NCBI GenBank assembly: GCA_964036045.1
Contig: OZ038380.1
Coordinates: 187,624,298-187,688,297, forward strand
Reading direction: 5' to 3'
Origin: Eutreptiella sp. 'Long Island Sound 2002'
Taxonomy: Eukaryota > Euglenozoa > Euglenophyceae > Eutreptiales > Eutreptiaceae
DNA: 64,000 nt
The notes beneath the pieces were generated by a model. It was not told where the DNA came from. It did no database searches and saw only the letters and a program-made list of their open reading frames with translations. Shown piece after piece: positions 1 through 11,800 of this stretch (its first letter is position 1; every line of letters starts with the position of its first letter). The position numbers were made by a program, and so were the translations under genes.

Positions 1-4
1 CTAA

Positions 5-42
5 AACCTAGTAAAAACAAAAACTTTTTTTTTTACTAGGTT
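5..42. repeat. Hairpin-forming inverted repeat, left bracket of the 85-bp array
   Basis: The 13-nt arms at 5-17 (AACCTAGTAAAAA) and 30-42 are exact reverse complements, separated by a 12-nt A/C then T-rich spacer. The whole 38-bp element recurs without change at 1451-1488, on the other side of the 85-bp minisatellite. Its AT-rich composition contrasts with the GC-rich array it borders. I do not recognise it as a known transposon end. Confidence 0.85.
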
Positions 43-80
43 CCGAAACCCCCACCGCTGCAGAGCGGGGAGCAAAATCA

Positions 81-1440
81 GAAGTGGCCCACAAGTGGGC
101 AAAGTGGCTACCTCACCCCTGCCGTATCGGGGATCCCCTCCGCTTCAGAGCGGGGGGCAGAATCAGAAGTGGCCCACAAGTGGGCAAATTGGCTACCTCA
201 CCCCTGCCGTATCGGGGAGCCCCACCACTGCACAGCGGGAGGCAAAATCAGAAGTGGCCCACAAGTGGGCAAATTGGCTACCTCACCCCTGCCGTATCGG
301 GGAGCCCCACCGCTGCAGAGCGGGGGGCAAAATCAGAAGTGGCCCACAAGAGGGCAAATTGGCTACCTCACCCCTGCCGTATCGGGGAGCCCCACCGCTG
401 CTGAGCGGGGGGCAGAATCAGAAGTGGCCCACAAGTGGGCAAAGTGGCTACCTCACCCCTGCCGTATCGGGGATCCCCACCGCTGCAGAGCGGGGGGCAA
501 AATCAGAAGTGGCCCACAAGTGGGCAAAGTGGCTACCTCACCCCTGCCGTATCGGGGATCCCCACCGCTGCAGAGCGGGGGGCAGAATCAGAAGTGGCCC
601 ACAAGTGGGCAAATTGGCTACCTCACCCCTGCCGTATCGGGGATCCCCTCCGCTTCAGAGCGGGGGGCAAAATCAGAAGTGGCCCACAAGTGGGCAAAGT
701 GGCTACCTCACCCCTGCCGTATCGGGGATCCCCTCCGCTTCAGAGCGGGGGGCAAAATCAGAAGTGGCCCACAAGTGGGCAAAGTGGCTACCTCACCCCT
801 GCCGTATCGGGGATCCCCTCCGCTACAGAGCGGGGGGCAAAATCAGAAGTGGCCCACAAGTGGGCAAAGTGGCTACCTCACCCCTGCCGTATCGGGGATC
901 CCCACCGCTGCAGAGCGGGGGGCAGAATCAGAAGTGGCCCACAAGTGGGCAAAGTGGCTACCTCACCCCTGCCGTATCGGGGATCCCCACCGCTTCAGAG
1001 CGGGGGGCAGAATCAGAAGTGGCCCACAAGTGGGCAAATTGGCTACCTCACCCCTGCCGTATCGGGGATCCCCTCCGCTTCAGAGCGGGGGGCAAAATCA
1101 GAAGTGGCCCACAAGTGGGCAAAGTGGCTACCTCACCCCTGCCGTATCGGGGATCCCCACCGCTGCAGAGCGGGGGGCAAAATCAGAAGTGGCCCACAAG
1201 TGGGCAAAGTGGCTACCTCACCCCTGCCGTATCGGGGAGCCCCACCGCTGCAGAGCGGGGGGCAAAATCAGAAGTGGCCCACAAGTGGGCAAAGTGGCTA
1301 CCTCACCCCTGCCGTATCGGGGATCCCCACCGCTGCAGAGCGGGGGGCAAAATCAGAAGTGGCCCACAAGTGGGCAAAGTGGCTACCTCACCCCTGCCGT
1401 ATCGGGGAGCCCCACCGCTGCAGAGCGGGGGGCAAAATCA
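81..1440. repeat. Minisatellite: 16 head-to-tail copies of an 85-bp unit
   Basis: The phrase GAAGTGGCCCACAAG recurs exactly every 85 bp from 81 to 1356, with partial units on both sides (about 45-80 and 1441-1445). Copies differ at only a few recurring positions, such as GATCCCC versus GAGCCCC, CTGCAGAG versus CTTCAGAG, and AAAGTGG versus AAATTGG. Each unit holds three small self-complementary motifs: GCCCAC-AA-GTGGGC, CCCC-N8-GGGG around TGCCGTAT, and CCGC-N6-GCGG. Because 85 is not a multiple of three and the unit lacks stops, all three plus frames stay open; this is not evidence of a gene. If the large gene continues leftward, the array lies in one of its introns. Confidence 0.95.
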
Positions 1441-1448
1441 GAAGTTCT

Positions 1449-1619
1449 GAAACCTAGTAAAAACAAAAACTTTTTTTTTTACTAGGTTTTGAAACCTAGT
1501 AAAAAAAAGTTTTTTTTTTTACTAGGTTCCCAATACCTAGTAAAAAAACGTGTTACCTAGTAAACTGTTACCTAGTAAAAAAAAAAACTTTTTAAAAAAA
1601 AATTTTTTTTACTAGGTTT
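1449..1619. repeat. Cluster of CCTAGTAAA / TTTACTAGG inverted repeats
   Basis: Three hairpin-capable inverted repeats lie here at about 1451-1488, 1493-1528 and 1569-1619. Each has an ACCTAGTA...TACTAGGT stem and an A-run/T-run interior. Two further half-copies of CCTAGTAAA lie near 1536 and 1556. The first hairpin is identical to the one at 5-42. The cluster looks like a local amplification of one short palindromic element. Confidence 0.85.
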
Positions 1620-2160
1620 CACTACAGACCCGAGTCCTTTCCACTTGGTACAAGAGACCAGCATGACATAGCAGCGAAAGAAAAGAGGTCTTGGACCCAC
1701 AGGCAACACAATGCACCCGGGAAAGCGCGTGTAGACTGTGCAACACAATGCACACAAGTTCAGTACAACGTGTACCGCAACGTGCATGAAAACACCGGAG
1801 GAACACCGTACGGATGGCCCGGAACAGCGTTGGAACAGCGTAAAGCTACATGAGGACCAGCGCTAATAAGACGGCTGGTTTCTGGGACAAAGTAATGCAA
1901 CGGGTTCAGCAACGCGCAACATGGGAACAGGCCATTCTGATCCTTCCCTGGCCTTGGGGGCAGACACGCCGCGAGGGCCCAGCAGGGGAACAGGATTTCG
2001 TGAGGAATCGGCGCCCGTTGATGTGCCGCGCGGCGAGACCCGCTGCTGTCTCATGCGCTCAGTAGGAACAGGGCGCGTCCCGCGTCTGACTGAGTAAGGC
2101 CCAGGGACAGCGTAGAGCTACATGAGGCAAAGTTGGCGGCTTTGGGGGGAGGGAGTGCAC
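1620..2160. other. Non-coding stretch left of the last visible exon
   Basis: I found no convincing exon on either strand. The minus strand begins with the 5' splice site of the intron that follows the exon 2161-2628 (CAG|GTGCAC), so at least its right part is probably intronic. A 21-bp imperfect direct repeat, ACAGCGTARAGCTACATGAGG, occurs near 1835-1855 and 2107-2127. A CTCAG acceptor near 2100 would give a short reading that stops after about a dozen codons, so I did not accept it. Confidence 0.5.
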
Positions 2161-2628
2161 CTGCATCGTGTACGCCATGAGCTCTGGGTCCGGCTGCCCT
2201 TTGCCGCTAAGCCACGCCTGCTCCTGGATCGCGGCATTGCCGCTGACTTTGGAGTAGGACCACCTCCGCTTGAAATACTTTGTGGTCGAGCGGGAGCCTC
2301 GGGCGTCGAGCGTCAGGTTCTGGCACTCGCCGATGTAGCGGGGGGCCAGCAACACCGGGATGGGCGGGGCCACCGGGCAGCACAGCCGCAGGATGCTTTT
2401 GTACGACGTGAAGGTGGGGCACGAGCCCAGGGCGCAGCGCCGCGGCCGCACGTTTGGCGACAGCTGCACGAGCATGCCGGGCATGAGGGTGGCCCCCGGG
2501 CCAAGCTCGATGCGCAGCAGCGTGGGGGTGACCACGGAGCACACCGGCCGCGTTCCGAGCAGCGGGATCATGGCCTCGCTGAGGATCCGCAGGCACTGCG
2601 TCGTCCGGCGGATGTCGGAGGTCTCGAT
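2161..2628 (-). CDS. Exon 7 (last visible) of the giant surface protein gene: REJ-like region
   Basis: This is an internal exon of 156 codons, phase 0 at both ends. The acceptor is GTGCTGCTGCAG|ATC and the donor is ATGCAG|GTGCAC. Its first residues (IETSD) continue smoothly from the previous exon's DVEMAEE, completing what looks like a beta-rich domain with LGTRPVC and LGPGATLMPG motifs. The last third has the pattern typical of a PKD/REJ-like domain start: APPIPVLLAP, then a conserved Cys before NLTLDARGS, then a Trp in RRWSY. In REJ and polycystin-type proteins such regions sit outside the cell, ahead of membrane-spanning parts. No stop is reached, so the gene continues to the left. Naming the REJ domain is by eye; a profile search would settle it. 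Confidence 0.7.
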
Positions 2629-2857
2629 CTGCAGCAGCACGCGAGGGCAGTGGCGTAAGCGGATTGAAGGGGGGGCAGTGCCACAAGATGAAGGGGGGGT
2701 AGCAGCAAATGTGGATAGGTGCAGTAGAACGAGCTACCATGCCTATCACACCACCGATACACACCACACATACCATGCATGCCCACTCTGATGCCTGCCA
2801 CACCACCTATAGACACCACATACCACGCATATGACGCGGGTCAGCGCAGTAACACAC
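2629..2857 (-). other. Intron 6 (229 bp, phase 0) with a small tandem repeat
   Basis: The intron runs from GAAGAG|GTGTGT to a pyrimidine-rich stretch ending CTGCTGCAG. It contains imperfect tandem copies of a unit of about 36 bp built on GGTATGTG, GGTGGTGTG and AGGCAT (about 2735-2835), plus two short poly-C runs just upstream of the acceptor. Translating through it gives a short cysteine-rich read-through ending at a stop at 2807, which does not resemble the flanking domains. Confidence 0.7.
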
Positions 2858-5800
2858 CTCTTCGGCCATCTCAACGTCAACAGTGGCTCCGTCCGAGCCC
2901 ATGCTCGCACTGGCGGCGAAGCGCGGCAGCACCAGCACCGCCGTGTCGTTGGCCGGGGCCGCATCGGGGCTTGCGGACGTGACGTTGGCGACGAAGGCCA
3001 TCTCCGCCCCCGTGTCGGGCCCCGCGAGCAGGCCCGTGAACGTGACGAGCACGCGTGTGCGCGGCGGCAGCGCGGAGGCGTAGCACGTGATGGGCTCAGC
3101 CGTGGCGTTGGACAGGGCCGTGGGGCTGCACCACACGGAGGCCTGCGGGGTCGCCGGCTGGAACTGGGCGTTGACCGTCGCGCCCGCACCGAACACGAGC
3201 TGGTCCGCCGGGAGCGCGACGGAGATGTTCGCGGCGTAGACGAACCCCTCGCCGTCGTTGCGCACGGTGGCGGTGACGGGCACGGGGTCCCCCTCCCCGA
3301 CCCCGAGGCCCCCGGTGCCGTCGGTCCACACGACCGCCGCGTCCGGAACAGCGATCACGGTCGGGAGGCGGGCGGTGCGGTACACCCGGTATTCGGTCGC
3401 GGGCGGCATCGCGCTGAGCAGCGCGGCCTCCACCGCGACGTTCCAGGGGGGGCCCGCGGCCTCCCACCACTCCGCGGCGGTCCGCACCTCGAAGTCCAGC
3501 TCCGTCACGAGCTGCGCCGCCGGCTCGCACTCGACCTCCGCGGGGCCGTAGGCCTGGCACAGCGCGGCGGTCGCGGCGCCCGCGATCCGCAGCTCCGCGG
3601 GGCCGGTGACATTCAGCTGCAGCCGCGTCAGCCCTGGGTCGGTCACCCGTACCCGCAGCGCGTGCGGCACGCCGCTGTACGCGACGCCCGCCGGGGCCCA
3701 GGGCGCCAGCTCCAGCTCGCGCGGCACGACGGTCGACGTCGGGCTGGCGGTGGCAGTGGGGGTGGGGGTGAGGGAGGGGGTGAAGGTGAGCGCCTGCACC
3801 TGGGCCTGGCTGGCGGACGCGGCCCCGTGCACCTGCACGGACACGTACCAGAGGCCCGTGGTGTCCCGCGAGGCCGTGTACACGCACTCCAGCCCTGTCG
3901 CCTGCGCCGACGGGGCGCCGCAGGCGGAGGCGGGGAGCGGCACCGCCGCGTTGAGGCTGTAGACCTTCGCAGTGTCGCACGTCGGGGCAGGACCGAGGGA
4001 GAGGGGCGTGCGGTGCCACACGACGGCGTTGCCGCTGGGGTCGAGAATGTCGAAGTTGGCGCCGATGAGGGTGAGCGGCTGCGTGCTCGAGCAGCCGGCC
4101 GCCGGGCACCCCAGGGCCTCGAAGGTCTCCGGGTGCGGCATCGGCAGCACCGGAAGCGGCGGCACCGCCGCGGCCGGGCTCGGGAGGCCGTGCACCAGCA
4201 CCGTCACGTCCCACGTCCCGGCGCTGGCGACCGGCACCGTCAGCCGGCACTCCAGCCGCCCCGCGGCGGCCGCGACCGGGACGCACGCCGGGGGCGGCCC
4301 GCCGGCGTCGACGCCGCCGAACTGCACGGCGGCGGCGGCGGGGTCAGCGCCCAGGTTGGCGCCGGCGACCGTCAGGACGGTGCCGCCCATGCAGCCCATC
4401 GCGGTCTGCGCGGGGCCGGCCGTCCCGGTGCACTGCAGCCCGTGCACCTCCGGCAACGCCAGCATCAGCACGTTGGGCTCTGAAACCCCGGCCACCCCGG
4501 CCACGACCACCATCGCGCGGTACTCCCCCGTCGCGGGGCCGGGGCGCACGCGGCACGTGAGCACGTCAGCGGCGACCATGAGCAGGTCGCAGTCGACGAC
4601 CGCCCCTTGACCCAGCCCCGGGATCGGGAGGAGCTGGACGGTCGTGGTCGTGCCGTCCCGCCCCAGGTCCTGCCCGACAAGCGTCAGAATGTCGCCGGGA
4701 CGGGCCACATAGAGGTATCCCGTGATCTGCGTCACGACCGGGGCCGGGCGCGGCAGCAGCTCCACCGGGAGCGGGGGCGGGATGTAGCCCCGCACCGTCA
4801 CCTGCACATAGGCGTTGCCAAGCGCCGTGCCGTTCCAGGTGGCGTTGCTGCCCCCGGCCCGCGCGTCGCCGAGGACGCAGTCCAGGCGCCCGGGCTCCAC
4901 CGCGACCACGGCGCACGCGGCGCCGCCCCCGGCCCAAAGGAACACCTGCACGCCGACCTCTGCCGGCGCCCACCCGAAGGCCTCGCCGTACAGCGTCATG
5001 TTGCGTCCGCTGGCGCACAGGGGCACGCCTGAGGCCGGGGCCCCGGCGCACGCGGCGCTGTGGAGCGCCGGGGTCGCGGCAGAGATGCGGAGGGTGCCCG
5101 GGAGCGGCACCGCCGCCTGCCCCACGGCCACAACCACCGCCCACTCCCCGGCCGCTGTGGGGGCCTCCAGGACGCACACCAGCTGCGACTCCGTGACCGC
5201 CCGCGTGGCGCAGCGCGGGGGGTCGCCGCTGGCGCCGGGGGCGGCGATGAAGGAGACCGCGTTGTTGGGCGGGTGGAGCGTGTCGAAGCGCTGCCCGTAG
5301 ACCGTCAGGGCCTCCCCGGACTGACAGCCCCCCACCTCGTCCCAGCAGCTCTCATACCCGTAGACGACCGGCGGCAGCAGCGGCCCCACCGCCACGGCCT
5401 CCGGCTCCGACGCAAGACCGTCCACCTCCACGCGGACATCCCAAACGCCGGTGGCCGCGGGGTACTGCACGTCCAGCGCGCAGTGCAGGACCGTGTCCGT
5501 CACGAGCACCGGGCGGCACTGGGGCATCAGCCACGCGTTGCAGGGCTGTGGCGGCGCCGGCGCCCAGGGCGTCGCCGTCGGGGTGAGGGTTGCGGTTGCG
5601 GTGGCGGTGGCAGTCGCGTTGGTCGCGTTGGGCGCGTCGACCAGGAGCGTCGCGTTGGCCGTCGCGTTGGCCGTCGCGTTGGCCGTCGCGTTGGTCGCGT
5701 TCGTGCCGTTGGTCTCCGCAAACTCGTCAGTCGGCGGCGGGAGGCACTGCGCAGACCACTCCAGAAGACTGGAATTGAACCGCACGGACACCTGCTGGAG

Positions 5801-8800
5801 GCTGTGCCCGAAGTTGCGGCCCCGGATCGTCAACAGCCGCCCGCTGCCGCAGGCCCACGGCACCGTCTCGTTCGGGGCCCGCACGCACGTGCCCTCGTAC
5901 AGCGTGGTGCCGCCGCAGGAGTGGGACAGGACCTCCGGCGGACCGCCCAGCACCGGCACGGGCAGGCGGCTGCTGGAGGCCACGCCGCTCACCTCGAGCC
6001 CCAGCCCCCACACGCCGCTGCTGTTGCCGGGCACCGCCAGCACGCACTCCAGCGCCCCCTCGCACGACACACCGGTGGGGGTGCACGTGGGCGCAGGCCC
6101 CTGCTCCGCCCCCCCAGCGAAGGTCACCGCGTGCTCTGGGAGGGCGAAGGGCACGAGGCCGGCCGCCCGGACCGTGAGCACGGCCCCATCCCGGCAGCCC
6201 GCGGCCCCGCAGCCCGAGACAGACTGCGGGGCGGGCACGGGGGCCGGGCCTACCGAGATCGGGAGGCGCCGGCTCCGCAGTGGCGGGACCACCACCTGCA
6301 GGTCCCACCGCGGCCCCGCGGTGGGGGGGACGAGGAGCTCGCAGTACAGCGCGTCAGGCGTGACGGCCACCGGGCGGCACGAGGGCGCGGGCCCGGCCCC
6401 GACGCTGAAGGCCACTTTGGTGCGGTTCGTGGGGCTGTCGCCGGAGGCGTTGCTGAAGCGGTACCCCAAGACAGTGATGAGGGTGCCACCGGCGCAGATG
6501 GGGCTCGGGGCCCCCGGCACCGGGGGGCACACGACGCGGGTGGCGTTGGGCAGGGCCGCGGCCGGGGCGATGGGGAGCGGCAGCCCGGCGGCCGAGGCCT
6601 GGCCGCTGACGGTGACGGCCACGGTCCAGCCCCCCTCCGCGAGCGCGGGCACCGCAAGGTCACAGACCACCTCCGTGCCGTTGGCCCTGCGCACGCCGCA
6701 CGCCGGGGGCGCCCCGGGGCCTCCGGCGATGGCCACGGCGTTGGCGCCGGGCTGCAGCCCGTCGAAGTTGTCGCCGGTGATGGTCAGACGGTCGCCGTCT
6801 TGGCAGCCCTCGGCCGCGCAGCCCGCGAGGGCCGCCACGACCGGGGGCGGCATGGCCACGACCTGCACGGCCACGGGGCTCAGCAGCGGCTGCAGGTTCA
6901 GCAGCACCGTCAGCTCCCACGAGAACGCGGCCATGCCGGGGTCGCCGACCGCGAGCGCGCACGCGACCGTCGTGTTGTCCGCCAGCAGCGGCGTGCACTC
7001 GGGGGCAGGGCTCTGGGCCCCGCTGCGGAGGCGGACGGTGTACAGGGAGGCGTCGGTGCCGAAGTCGCCGCCCACGACCGTGATCGCGGTGCCGCCGGCG
7101 CAGACGCCCCCGGGGCACCCGGCCACCCCCGTCACGACCGGGAGGGGCGGGGCGAAGAGCACGCCCTCGACGGGGTTGGAGCGCCCGTTGGGGGCCTGGA
7201 CGTACACGTCGTGCAGCCCCGTGGCATTGAGGCTCACCGCCAGCACGCATTCCAGCAACGAGGGGGTCGCGAGGGTCGTGTGGCACGCCGGGGCCGGCCC
7301 CGGCCCCCCTGCGACCTCCACTTCGGTCTCGGGCGCGAGGTGCTGCCCGGCGATGGTGAGGACGTCGCCGGAGCGGCAGCCATCGCCGCCGCCGCCGCAG
7401 CCCCCGAGGCCCTGGAGCAGGGGCAGGGGGGACATGGGGAACTCGACCGTGGCGCGCGCGACCCGCCCCCCCACCGCCAGCTTTACGTCCCAGCGCCCCT
7501 CCGTGCCACGCCCGGCCACCAGGTGGCACTCCACGCGCCGCGGCGTGCTCTGGAGGGAGGCGCACCGCGGCGGCGCCCCGGACCCGTTGACGAAGGCGAG
7601 CGCGAGGTCGGCCGCGGTCCCGAAGTGGCGGCCGTCGAGGGTGAGGGTCTGGCCGTCGCGGCAGAGGGCGGTCGCGTTGTCGTCGGGGGACACGTCCCGC
7701 TCCGGGGCGCAGGCCGTGGCGACCAGCGCCGGGGGGCCCGGTGTCACCGGGACATGGAGCGGGGCCGAGGGCTGCCCCGCGACCCACACCCGCACCGCGA
7801 ACGCGCCCGCCGTGGCGTTGGGGACGGCCAGGGCGCAGACCAGCGCCGCGGGGCCGGCGGCCAGCGGCGCGCAGGCCGGGGCCGGGCCCACAGCCCCGGC
7901 GGCGGGGGCCGCGGTGACGGCGTTGTTGCCGAGGACGTGGGGGTCGAAGTGGGCGCCGTGGAGGGTCAGCAGCGCCCCATCCAGGCACCACTGCCCTGCG
8001 CAGCCGGTGACGCTGTGCAGCTCCGGGGCGGGGGCGGGGGCGACCTCGATGTAGAAGGGGATTTGGCTGCGGCCCTCGCCCACGGGCCGCACGACGGCCA
8101 CGCTGACGTTCCAGACCCCCTCGGTCGAGGGGGGCACGCGGAGGGCGCACTGGAGCCGGGTCACGGTCGCGGAGACCGGCACGCAGACGGGCGTGGGGCC
8201 GTAGCCTCCCGCGCTCAGGAACACGATGTGGACGCTCGATGGGTCCTTCCCGAAGTTGTCACCCTCCAGCGTCAGGAGGTGGCCGCCCGCGCACGCGACG
8301 CCCAGCGACTCGCCGGTACGGCCGGCGCAGTGCGCGGCCCCGATGCAGGGGACCAGGACCCCGCTCTCGGTCATCGTTGCGGTGGGGGGGCTGGCGGAGG
8401 CGGTGTCTGTAAGCGCCTGCGTCCCGGAGCGGGTGGCGGCCAGCAGGAGGGAGCTGGTGGATGAGGGGCTGTGCGAGAGGCTGTCGCCGGGGCTGTCGCT
8501 GGCCGTGAGGGCGTCGGTTGGGGAGGCCGGGTCAGTGCAGGTGGCGCTGGGGGTCAGGGTTGCGGTCAGGCGGCGGGACTCGGTGATGGTGGCGGTGACG
8601 CCCAGGAGGGCGGCGAGGGAGTCGGACGGGGAGTACGTCAGGGTCTGCGTGGGCTTCAGGGTGCACGTCATACTGGACCCCGTGCCCGAGAGCGAGAGCA
8701 GCGACCAGGTCCCGCTGCGGGTGCCGGTCTGCGGGGACGGGGTGCCGGTGGAGCGGGTGCCGGAGGACGACGCGGTCCCGCCGGACCCGGTCGCGCTCGC

Positions 8801-11800
8801 GGTGGACCGCGACACGGTCGCAGAGCGGGACAGGGTGGGCCCGAGGGACTGGCTGCGGGTGAGCGCCGCGGAGCGGGTGGAGACGGTTGGGCTCTGGGTG
8901 GGCGTGAGCGCGTCGGTGTGGGAGGGCGTCGTGGTGCGGGGGTATGTGGGCGTCACGGTGGCGAGCTGCGTGGCCGAGGGGGAGGCCTGCATCGAGGCCG
9001 ACGCGCTGGTGCTGGCTCTTGTGCACGTGGAGTGGGAGGGCGTGCAGGTGGGGGACGTGGAGGCTGTTGCGGACGTGGAGGGGCTGGCGGATTCCGAGGC
9101 CGAGAATGTCGCGGTGGGGTCGGCCGTCGAGGACGCGCTGTCGGTGGGGCTGGGTGAGGCACCCAGCGTGGCAGTGCTGACGGTGTAGTGCGTTGGCGAG
9201 GGGGTGCAGGACACGGGTGACGGGGTGGGAGTTTGCGAGGTTGGGCTGGGCGACGCAGGTGTGGGGGAGAGGGACGTCGAGGCGGTGGAAAAGGTGTGGC
9301 TGAGCGAGACCTCTGGAGAGGCCGTCCCCGACCATGACAGCGTGGGGGCATGCGGAGGGGTGGGCGTCCGGGTGAAGGAGCGCGTGGGGGTCGCGGTGTG
9401 GGACGGTGAAGACGTGGTGGTCGAAGTGGCCGTGGGGGAGACTCGGGCCCACGGAGTGGACGTGAGGGTGGGGCTGACGGGGCGGGATGGCGGCAGCGTC
9501 CGCGTCGCCGTCGCCGACGGCGTGCGGGTGGGCGTGGCAGGTCGTGACCGGGAGCAGGTGTAGATCGGGGAGCGGGACTTTGTGTGCGGCAGCGACGAGG
9601 AGGGGGTGAAGCGTGGGGACAGGCTTGCGGAGGGGGGCGAGGGTGTGAGCGTGAGGGTGGTCGAGTGGGAGAGGCTCCGGTCCGCAGTGACGGTGCAGGT
9701 GCGCACTGCCGAGGCGGTCCAGGACGGCGGCGGCGGGGAGGCCGTCCCCGTGGGCTGTGGGGTGGAGGTGATGGAGGGCACACCGCTGTGGCTCCCAGTG
9801 GGCGTCCGTGACCCGGGCGAGGCGGTCGGGGAGCGCACGCTGAGTGTGAGAGTGGACGGCGTGCGGGAGGGAGTGAGAGAGCCCGTGGGGGTTGGCGGGG
9901 TGCGCGTCGGCTTTGGGGTCACCGTGGGGGTGGCGGCGGCCCCGGCGGTGATGGTGCAGGTCCCTGTGGGCGAGTGGTGATCGGAGCCGGTTGCACTGCA
10001 GGTGGCGGTTGAGGTGGACGTGGGAGGCCGCGTGACGGTGCGGGTGGAGCTGAGGGAGGCCGTCGAGGTGGGGGTGATGGTGGGCGCCGGGGTTCTGGTG
10101 GCAGAGGGGGGGGAGGCGGAGATGGTGCAAGTCGGCGTGCGGGAGGCTGTGCCCGTGCGGCTCACGCCCGCGCTCAGTGACGGAGTCGGTGGGGTCGCGG
10201 TGTGAGTGGGCGTGGGGGTGCGGGAGGGCTTTGAGGGGGAAAGGCTCCGGACGAGCGTCGTAGAGGGAGTGGCGGTGTGGGAGTGGGAGGGCGTGCGGCT
10301 GCGGGTGGGCGGTGACGGGGTGGACGTGGCCGTGGCCCTGGGGGTGGGGGTTTTGGTCAGGGTCTCAGAGGGGCTCCAAGTCGGGGAGGCGGTGCGGGAG
10401 GCGGAGGGAGACGGGGTCCGGGTGATGGTCCGGGTTGGCGGGGTATCGGACCACGTTGTCGTGGGGGGGGCGGTGATGCTACTGGACCCGGTGGGCGTGT
10501 CGTGCCCCGTCGGCGTCGAGGATGGCGCGGGGGTGTGGGTCCCCGTGACGGGGCGGGTGTGCGTACCCGTGACAGCCCTGGTGGCGGACAGTGTGACGGC
10601 GGGCGTCGCGCTCGGAGTGACAGGGGCAGTGAGGCTGGGCGTTGCGGTGGGGGAGACCGAGGGCGTGGGGCTGCGGCTGGTGGGCGTTCCGGTGCACGAG
10701 CGCGTGCGACTCAGGCTCGGACTGGCGGAGCGGGTTGCAGTCTCCGTGGGTCGCGCGGACGGCGTACGCGTGCTGCAGCTGTGACTGAGGCCTGTGGGCG
10801 TCGGCGTGCGGGTGCAGCTGCACGTCCGCGAGCCGGACCCGCTCGAAGACCTCGAGAGGCTGGGGCTGCGGGTACCGGAGACTGAGGGGCTGGAGGCTGA
10901 GGCCGTGCGTGAGGCAGAGGGTGGGCTGGCGGTGTGTGTTGCGGTGGCGGACGCGGTGAGGCTCATAGAGAGGGAGCGGCTGTGGCTGAGGGACGTGGTG
11001 CGGGTGCTGGACGGGGGGGACGCGGAGGCGGAGGGGCTGCGGGTTCGGGTCGTGGTGGGGGCCAGCGTGACGGTGGGGGAGCGGGAGCGGGAGGCGGAGC
11101 GGGTGGCCGCAAGGGACAGGGACGCGGACGGGGACGGAGCGGTGGCGGAGACGGTGCTGGTGGGATGGGAGGTGCACGAGCCGGTCCGGGAGAAGGTGAT
11201 CGTGGGGTGTGGGGTGGCGCTCACGCTGGGGCTGTGCGTCACGGTGGCGGGGGACTCGGTTGGAGCCGCGGTGGGGGTCGCGGTCCACGTGCGGGTGGGG
11301 GCCGCGGTGGCCGACTGTGAAGCGGATGCTGAAGGCGTGGGGCTGCGGGTGCGGGACTGTGGGGCGGTGGTGGTGGGGGTGGGGCTGCTGCTGAGCGTGA
11401 GGCGGGCCGGGGCGCTGGCGGACCGGGAGAGGGAGCGCGTGGTGGCCGTGAGGGTGAAAGTGGGGGATGCGGAGGCGGCGGTGGCGGAGGACAGGGTGCG
11501 GGTCGCGGAGGGCGGCGTAAGGGTGCGCGTGCGCGTCGCGGCGGCGCGGCGCGTCTGCGTAGGCGTGGGGCTGAGGGACTCGGAGGGCGACCGGGAGGGG
11601 GACGGAGTCAGGGACGTGCCGCTAGGGGTGACCGACGGCGTGCCGTAGCGCGTCGCGGTTGCGGTGGCCGGCGGAGAGGAGGTGCGGGTGGCGCTGGTGG
11701 TTCGGGTGGGCCGCGCGGTCGCGGACTCGGTGAGGGTGCGCGTGCGGGTGCGGGTGCTGTCGTAGGTGACGGACTTGCTGATGGTCATAGGGGCGGAGGG

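Noticed and set aside
84-1485. Three overlapping plus-strand open frames of 340-451 codons
   Set aside because: They arise because the 85-bp unit has no stop in any plus frame and its length shifts the frame each copy; all three give the same peptide cycled. It is a minisatellite artefact.
2807-2857. Stop at 2807 as the true C-terminus of the giant protein
   Set aside because: The read-through after GAAGAG is a short Cys/Trp-rich tail within a tandem repeat. The GTGTGT donor and the phase-matched exon 2161-2628, which completes the domain, are a better explanation.
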